A stretch of 38,341 nt of DNA from Methanobacteriota archaeon (GTDB lineage: Archaea; Thermoplasmatota; Poseidoniia; Poseidoniales; Thalassarchaeaceae): assembly GCA_002712285.1 (NCBI GenBank), contig PATC01000044.1:1-38341 (forward strand). Direction: 5' to 3'. The notes under the pieces were generated by a model, which saw only the letters and a list, made by a program, of their open reading frames with translations, was not told the DNA's origin and did not search any database. The stretch's first letter is position 1. Each line of letters starts with the position of its first letter. The translations under genes and the position numbers were made by a program. This document shows, one piece after another, positions 34,153-38,341 of this stretch.

Positions 34153-34896
34153 ATGGGTGCACGAGAGGACCCCCTGACCAATGGTCGCCGTCCAGCGATG
34201 CTCATCTGTGATATCGATGGAACACTGACTGATGAGCACTATGGATTACACCCCGATCTTCCTGAAGCCTTCCGACGACTCGAAGCAGCAGGAGTACCTG
34301 TAGCCCTTGCTACCGGAAATGTACGTCCAGTTGCTTGGGCACTCTCAAGACATCTCGGTTTAACTGGTCCACTAATTTGTGAAAACGGAGGGGTCGTCTG
34401 GGATTGGAGAAGAGAAAACAAAGTTCACTATCTTGCAGATGGAACGCGAGCACGCCAGGCATGTGAATGGCTTGCAACGAGAATCCCGGGTCTTGATTCA
34501 GCAGGTATCTCATCAAATGCTTGGCGTGAATCTGAATGGTGCCTCTATACTCGTGAGGATTACGAAGCAATAGAGAGGGAGTTGGCTCAGTCCGAATGGA
34601 GCGACCTCGAGGTTGTACGCACCGGATTCGCAATTCATGTTAATGACCCTAGTTTGAACAAAGGTGCAGGGATATGTCTTGCTCTAGAACCACTAGGAAT
34701 TACTCCATCGGACTGTATTGGTGTTGGTGACTCACCAAATGATTTGCCAATGTTTTCGACTGTTGGATGGGCTGTAGCTGTGGGCTCGGCATTCCCCGAA
34801 GTAAAAGCAGCAGCCAATGCCGTGGCATCTGATGACCTCATCGGTGGCCATGCAGTCATCGCTCTGATTGAGGAAATACTATCGCTTCCGGAGTGA
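34153..34896 (+). CDS. HAD-superfamily phosphatase, archaeal phosphoglycolate phosphatase-like
   Basis: Mg-dependent phosphatase with a Cof-type (C2) cap. DIDGTLT (20-26) carries the nucleophile Asp20 and the acid/base Asp22, ATGN (53-56) is motif II, Lys in NKGAG (about 169) is motif III, and GVGDSPNDLPMF (about 191-202) is motif IV. The length of 247 and the arrangement match the archaeal phosphoglycolate phosphatase group; substrates of such enzymes vary. ATG 34153 has GGAGGT only 2 nt away, so ATG 34198 at residue 16 (just before the DIDG block) remains an alternative. It is divergent from the P1B ATPase and is followed 4 nt later by the DUF2071 gene. Confidence 0.88.
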   Translation: MGAREDPLTNGRRPAMLICDIDGTLTDEHYGLHPDLPEAFRRLEAAGVPVALATGNVRPVAWALSRHLGLTGPLICENGGVVWDWRRENKVHYLADGTRARQACEWLATRIPGLDSAGISSNAWRESEWCLYTREDYEAIERELAQSEWSDLEVVRTGFAIHVNDPSLNKGAGICLALEPLGITPSDCIGVGDSPNDLPMFSTVGWAVAVGSAFPEVKAAANAVASDDLIGGHAVIALIEEILSLPE

Positions 34897-34900
34897 TATC

Positions 34901-35629
34901 ATGCAAGCAGATCATCTTCCATTTCCTATGCCAGATCGGCCACATGCACTAAACCAAGAATGGCGTCATCTCACCTTCCTCCATTGGAAGGTAGATTCGG
35001 AAAAACTAGCACCATATATTCCTGAGGGACTAGAAATTGACTTTCACGACGGAGAAGCATATGTTGGTACTATTCCGTTTTTGATGAAAAATGTTCATCC
35101 ACGCTGGGCAATTTCAGTCCCTGGTATCTCGACGTTTCCGGAGTTCAATATCCGGACCTACGTAAAGAAAAATGGAAAGGGGGGAGTTTTGTTCCTTACT
35201 CTAGAAGCTCAAAGTCGGATTACGTGTGCATATGCTCCGCGTGCATATGGTCTACCTTACAGATACTCAAAGGGACGTGTCAAAGTGCAAGGATCGACTT
35301 ATCGATGGGATACAAAACGCAAGGGAGGGACACATGGATTCTCAGGATTTTGTTCACCAAAAGGCGAAGAAATGAAAGCAGAAAAAGGATCGTTAGAAGA
35401 ATTTCTATTCGAGCGATATTCTCTCTATGTAGAACATAAAGGAAATCTCTGTATTGCTCATACACAACACAATCCATGGGTGTATACACAGGGAGATGTT
35501 ACTATTCTTGATAATGCACTCACAGAATCCTTTGATCTAGGAATCAAAGACGCACTAACACCCGACTGTGTCCACATGTCAGATGGTGTATTTGTTCATA
35601 CTTGGAACAATGAGGTGGTGCCACGATGA
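34901..35629 (+). CDS. DUF2071 (YqjF-like) family protein
   Basis: Soluble protein of 242 residues. WRHLTFLHWKVDSEKLAPYI and PEGLEIDFHDGEAYVG near the start, and FPEFNIRTYVKKNGKGGVLF near residue 80, are typical of DUF2071. A beta-rich remainder ends in DGVFVHTWNNEVVPR. ATG 34901 has GGAGTGAT six bases upstream and lies 4 nt after the phosphatase stop. The stop overlaps the next gene as ATGA. The biochemical role of DUF2071 is unknown. Confidence 0.85.
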   Translation: MQADHLPFPMPDRPHALNQEWRHLTFLHWKVDSEKLAPYIPEGLEIDFHDGEAYVGTIPFLMKNVHPRWAISVPGISTFPEFNIRTYVKKNGKGGVLFLTLEAQSRITCAYAPRAYGLPYRYSKGRVKVQGSTYRWDTKRKGGTHGFSGFCSPKGEEMKAEKGSLEEFLFERYSLYVEHKGNLCIAHTQHNPWVYTQGDVTILDNALTESFDLGIKDALTPDCVHMSDGVFVHTWNNEVVPR

Positions 35630-36021
35630 AACAACTCGGAGTCGAGCGAGATGTGCTACTATTGGATGGTGATTGTGGGTTGTGCCATAGATTGGCGCAA
35701 TTCATCGATAAAAGGAGGACAGCAGATGCGGATCTTGCATACCGACCGATTCTTTCTGAAGATGCTCAGAAACTAATCGCAACCTTTCCAGAAAAACAGC
35801 AGGTTGCAGATACGGTCTACATTATTCGAAACGGAAAATCCTACATTCGATCCGCAGCAGGAATTCGTGCGTTACTATACATGAGGTGGTATTGGAGAAT
35901 GTGGTTCCCGCTGGTCTGGTTAGTTCCTTTACCTATCCGTGACATTGCTTATGCTATCATAGCGAAAAATCGACATCGTGTATTCTCAAAACCTGATGTA
36001 TGCACATTCCGAATTGATTGA
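35626..36021 (+). CDS. DCC-family (DUF393) thiol-disulfide oxidoreductase-like protein
   Basis: Small thioredoxin-like protein of 131 residues. LLLDGDCGLCHRLAQFI (11-27) contains the family signature D-G-D-C-x-x-C with Cys17 and Cys20. RPILSEDAQKLIATFPEK and SAAGIRALLYM are also standard. A hydrophobic segment near residues 93-115 could be amphipathic or membrane-associated. It is coupled to the DUF2071 gene by a four-base overlap, so the two products probably work together. Redox activity is inferred from the family. Confidence 0.85.
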   Translation: MKQLGVERDVLLLDGDCGLCHRLAQFIDKRRTADADLAYRPILSEDAQKLIATFPEKQQVADTVYIIRNGKSYIRSAAGIRALLYMRWYWRMWFPLVWLVPLPIRDIAYAIIAKNRHRVFSKPDVCTFRID

Positions 36022-36032
36022 TCACGCTAGAA

Positions 36033-36044
36033 CTAGAATTCTAG
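36033..36044. promoter_or_regulatory. Palindrome CTAGAATTCTAG upstream of the second TSP3 gene
   Basis: A perfect 12-base palindrome ends 33 nt before the ATG at 36078. A near copy (CTAGGATTCTAG, 38258-38269) ends 34 nt before the ATG at 38304. Both are followed by A, giving CTAG-R-ATTCTAGA. The equal spacing suggests a shared operator or promoter element. Confidence 0.4.
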
Positions 36045-36077
36045 ACATCAAGCAGGCCAGTAGAAACGTTTCCTAAC

Positions 36078-37967
36078 ATGTTCTACGAAGCAATACGAAA
36101 GAGCCCATTCGATTGTCCATTTATTCTGAATTGTTTGGTTCAACTCCTAGTCATTACAATTGGCATGACAACCATATCTTCAGCAGAATCAATGGGAAAT
36201 GACGAAAATCATCACCGCTCTGTAGCTAGTACATCCTATGAGTTCAGCATCTCTCCTTCAGATTCCCATTTTGTGGAATATGTTTGCTCATTTGACTGTG
36301 GTTCAGAAGAACATGATGAATTCGACACAATCGAAATGAGAGCTCTAAATCGAGACATAGTGAATCTTACTATTCACAACACAGGTAAACCACACCTTGG
36401 TACACTAATCGTTCGCCACTTCGATAATGCTGGTAACTTAGATAGAGAAATCACAGTTGGCGCTGAAAAACATGCGTTCATGCAACTAAGATTCTGGAAC
36501 AATCACGCTGATATGCTAGAAATCAGTACTACTGATTCTGCATTTGGAGATGGGATTCGATATGAATTGGAGTTTAATTGGGATACAACCCAACGGAATC
36601 AAGACTGGGATCCTTGGATTGACGATCAAGATGACTGCCCTACCGTCAAAGGTGATTCCTTTCGAATACTACTAGGATGTCCCGATCATGACTTGGATGG
36701 AATAGCGGATTCAATCGATCAATTCCCACACGATGATACTCAATGGTCTGATCAAGACAATGATGGATTCGGTGATAATCTCGAAGGCATGAATGGAGAT
36801 AGCTGTCCTGAAGTGTATGGGACAAGCACATTCCCAATCCTTGGTTGCGTCGATAAAGATGGAGATGGGTGGGCAGATACTCATGATGCATTTCCTGATG
36901 ATGATAAGGAATGGCAGGATTCTGATGGAGATCGAATAGGGGATAACTCAGATGCATTTCCTGATGACGAAAAGGAATGGCAGGATTCTGATGGAGATGG
37001 AATTGGAGACAATTCCGATATTTTCCCAAAGGATAGTAGCGAATGGATAGACACGGACTTGGATGGAATTGGTGACAACGCAGATGTATTTCCAGAAGAT
37101 GCTACTGAAACTGTCGATAGTGATGGTGATGGATTTGGTGACAATATCGACACCTGTCCCTTCGAATATGGAGAAGGTTCTGAACTAGAATTTGGATGCC
37201 CGAATCTAGATAACGATGACGACATAGAGGAGGACAGTAAGAATCGCTCTGAGCCACAGGAGGATATGTTTTCTCAGGATTCTGACCTGAATGAACACAT
37301 CGAATCAATTACTAATTTTGATGTTGAAGAAGAGGGTGACCAAGATCAAATTCCATCACAACAGACTGGTATCCCGTTTGGAATGCTGTCAATGGTATTG
37401 TTTGGATTACTACCAATGTCAGTAATCGGAATTTTTGCGTATATGTCCGGAAAAGGTTCAGAAAGAAGTAGATTCAATGAACGATTTGAAGAAATGGAGG
37501 GAGCTGTTCAAAATGCAAGAAACAGTGCAAGAGAATTAGAGCAGTCATTACAGGATTCAGAGATTCGCCAGGAACGGATGAGTATCTGGATAGATGAAGC
37601 AAAGCGCGAGCTTGCTCCAGAGAATATTATCCTCAGAGCAGAAAATTATGTTCGAGAGTTAAGCGATAAAAATGCAAATGAGAAAAACGAATTGGAACAA
37701 ATCCAAGAATCATTACGCACAACTAGAATAGAAAAACAAGAACTTGCGCAAGAACTCCTATCTGACAAGAGGCTTCAACGAAGGAATCTACAGTTATACC
37801 AGAATGAATATGATGAAATTTCTAGAAAAATTAGACGATTGAGTGCTTCTGGGTTAGTTGAAAAACTGAGTGAATTGAAACACATTGCTGAACAATGGCA
37901 AGATCCTGATATCCCAGCTGAAATTGAAGGACTACTGAGTCCATTATGGGATGATTTCGAATTATAG
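36078..37967 (+). CDS. Signal-anchored TSP3-repeat protein with cytoplasmic coiled coil
   Basis: Surface protein of 629 residues. A signal peptide (about 14-37, VQLLVITIGMTTISSAES) leads to a beta-rich domain (50-170). TSP3-type Asp repeats occupy about 180-375, with D-S-D-G-D-G-I-G-D-N units and interspersed Cys pairs. An acidic linker, a single membrane helix (about 431-455) and a coiled-coil domain (460-600) with R/E/Q-rich heptads follow. The order implies calcium-binding repeats outside and a coiled coil inside. The organisation parallels the 25665-28085 protein, but here the coiled coil is fused. The small gene 17 nt downstream may be its partner. Function unknown. Confidence 0.82.
   Translation: MFYEAIRKSPFDCPFILNCLVQLLVITIGMTTISSAESMGNDENHHRSVASTSYEFSISPSDSHFVEYVCSFDCGSEEHDEFDTIEMRALNRDIVNLTIHNTGKPHLGTLIVRHFDNAGNLDREITVGAEKHAFMQLRFWNNHADMLEISTTDSAFGDGIRYELEFNWDTTQRNQDWDPWIDDQDDCPTVKGDSFRILLGCPDHDLDGIADSIDQFPHDDTQWSDQDNDGFGDNLEGMNGDSCPEVYGTSTFPILGCVDKDGDGWADTHDAFPDDDKEWQDSDGDRIGDNSDAFPDDEKEWQDSDGDGIGDNSDIFPKDSSEWIDTDLDGIGDNADVFPEDATETVDSDGDGFGDNIDTCPFEYGEGSELEFGCPNLDNDDDIEEDSKNRSEPQEDMFSQDSDLNEHIESITNFDVEEEGDQDQIPSQQTGIPFGMLSMVLFGLLPMSVIGIFAYMSGKGSERSRFNERFEEMEGAVQNARNSARELEQSLQDSEIRQERMSIWIDEAKRELAPENIILRAENYVRELSDKNANEKNELEQIQESLRTTRIEKQELAQELLSDKRLQRRNLQLYQNEYDEISRKIRRLSASGLVEKLSELKHIAEQWQDPDIPAEIEGLLSPLWDDFEL
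36885..37016 (+). repeat. Tandem 66-bp repeat inside the TSP3 region
   Basis: Two adjacent copies (36885-36950 and 36951-37016), nearly identical at DNA level, encode the 22-residue unit DAFPDD(D/E)KEWQDSDGD-x-IGDNS. A third, diverged unit follows. The high identity points to recent duplication of one calcium-binding repeat. Confidence 0.8.
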
Positions 37968-37984
37968 TTGAGGAGTGGGAACAT

Positions 37985-38245
37985 ATGACTGAAGACGAAT
38001 TGATAGCGGCAATTAGCCGCATTTCATTGTTTAAGGACGTTCAATTTAGACGACCAGATATTGAACTTGAACCAGAAAACTTGCAACCTGAACTAGGAGA
38101 GACTGTTCTTGAGACATTCAAACGAACCAGATTAGTACCAAGAGATGGATCAAATATCCAAATTTACGATCGGCAAGGCAATATTGTAACTCAATTAGAA
38201 TCTGAATTATATGTAAGCCAAGTATTGTTTGTAATCATTGGTTGA
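37985..38245 (+). CDS. Small hypothetical protein (86 residues)
   Basis: Not recognised. It is soluble, starts MTEDELIAAISRISLFKDV, has a middle acidic Glu/Pro stretch, and ends with a beta-like half (RDGSNIQIYDRQGNIVTQLE) and a hydrophobic tail (YVSQVLFVIIG). GAGGAGTGGGA about 4 nt upstream of the ATG is a clear ribosome site. It follows the TSP3/coiled-coil gene by 17 nt and is probably co-transcribed with it. It is not a known chaperone or adaptor from the sequence alone. Confidence 0.65.
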   Translation: MTEDELIAAISRISLFKDVQFRRPDIELEPENLQPELGETVLETFKRTRLVPRDGSNIQIYDRQGNIVTQLESELYVSQVLFVIIG

Positions 38246-38257
38246 ATATGTCAATTT

Positions 38258-38269
38258 CTAGGATTCTAG
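38258..38269. promoter_or_regulatory. Near-palindrome CTAGGATTCTAG, second copy
   Basis: It differs by one base from the element at 36033-36044 and lies 34 nt before the ATG at 38304. A further TCTAGA follows at 38273-38278. Confidence 0.35.
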
Positions 38270-38303
38270 ATGTCTAGACCTCCAGTTCAGACGTAAAGGA
38301 CCG

Positions 38304-38341
38304 ATGACCAACCAAAACATCCCTAACAACACGAACAACAA
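38304..38341 (+). CDS. Start of a further gene, cut by the window edge
   Basis: The frame MTNQNIPNNTNN runs open to the window end. AAGGA lies about 5 nt upstream of the ATG, and the CTAG palindrome precedes it. Only 12 residues are visible, so the product is unknown and the call is tentative. Confidence 0.35.
   Translation, partial: MTNQNIPNNTNN

Noticed and set aside
1-38341. CRISPR array, insertion sequence or prophage
   Set aside because: No spaced direct repeats, transposase, integrase or phage structural genes were seen. The only direct repeats are the TSP3 coding units.

Overview
This window looks like a chromosomal segment of a planktonic euryarchaeon. The best fit is Marine Group II (Candidatus Poseidoniales) or a close relative. 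The archaeal markers are deoxyhypusine synthase, L7Ae, S28e, L24e, aIF5B-type initiation factor, a geranylgeranyl reductase, a DUF63 protein and an intron-free tRNA-Ile(GAT) with no encoded CCA. Bacterial-type genes are interleaved: UvrB, an MCC-type carboxylase, CcmF and a P1B ATPase. Large secreted proteins with Asp/Gly-rich (TSP3-like) calcium-binding repeats add to the picture. The lineage call is inference from gene content, since no alignment could be run.

Layout. Positions 1-8155 read leftward: geranylgeranyl reductase, CcmF-like haem lyase, an FKBP isomerase fused to a SAP domain, a DUF63 membrane protein, MCC beta subunit, and an enoyl-CoA hydratase-family protein cut by the window edge. 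The last two suggest leucine/isovalerate breakdown. Positions 8242-15306 read rightward in a tight run: UbiD, UbiA, a short-chain dehydrogenase, UvrB and deoxyhypusine synthase. The first three suggest quinone or other prenylated-aromatic synthesis. A convergent pair (unknown protein, class III aminotransferase; 15313-17361) is followed by the only long gene-free stretch (17362-17789). That stretch is AT-rich and holds inverted repeats and palindromes.

From 17790 rightward: a PRC-barrel-like protein, tRNA-Ile, PRPP synthetase, then the archaeal cluster L7Ae-S28e-L24e-(small membrane protein)-NDK-aIF5B. A MoxR ATPase and a ParA-type ATPase follow, the latter with two small downstream genes, one of them ribbon-helix-helix-like. 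Positions 25665-34075 read leftward: P1B metal ATPase, a triple zinc-ribbon protein, an 846-residue coiled-coil protein, and a secreted beta-propeller/TSP3 protein with one membrane anchor. Positions 34153-38341 read rightward: a HAD phosphatase, DUF2071 protein and DCC-family thiol protein in a tight operon. Then come a second TSP3 protein with a cytoplasmic coiled coil, a small unknown gene, and the start of a further gene.

No CRISPR array, insertion sequence, integrase or phage gene was seen. The least explained parts are the ParA/RHH cassette, the two TSP3-membrane-coiled-coil proteins with their neighbours, and the palindrome-rich intergenic region.
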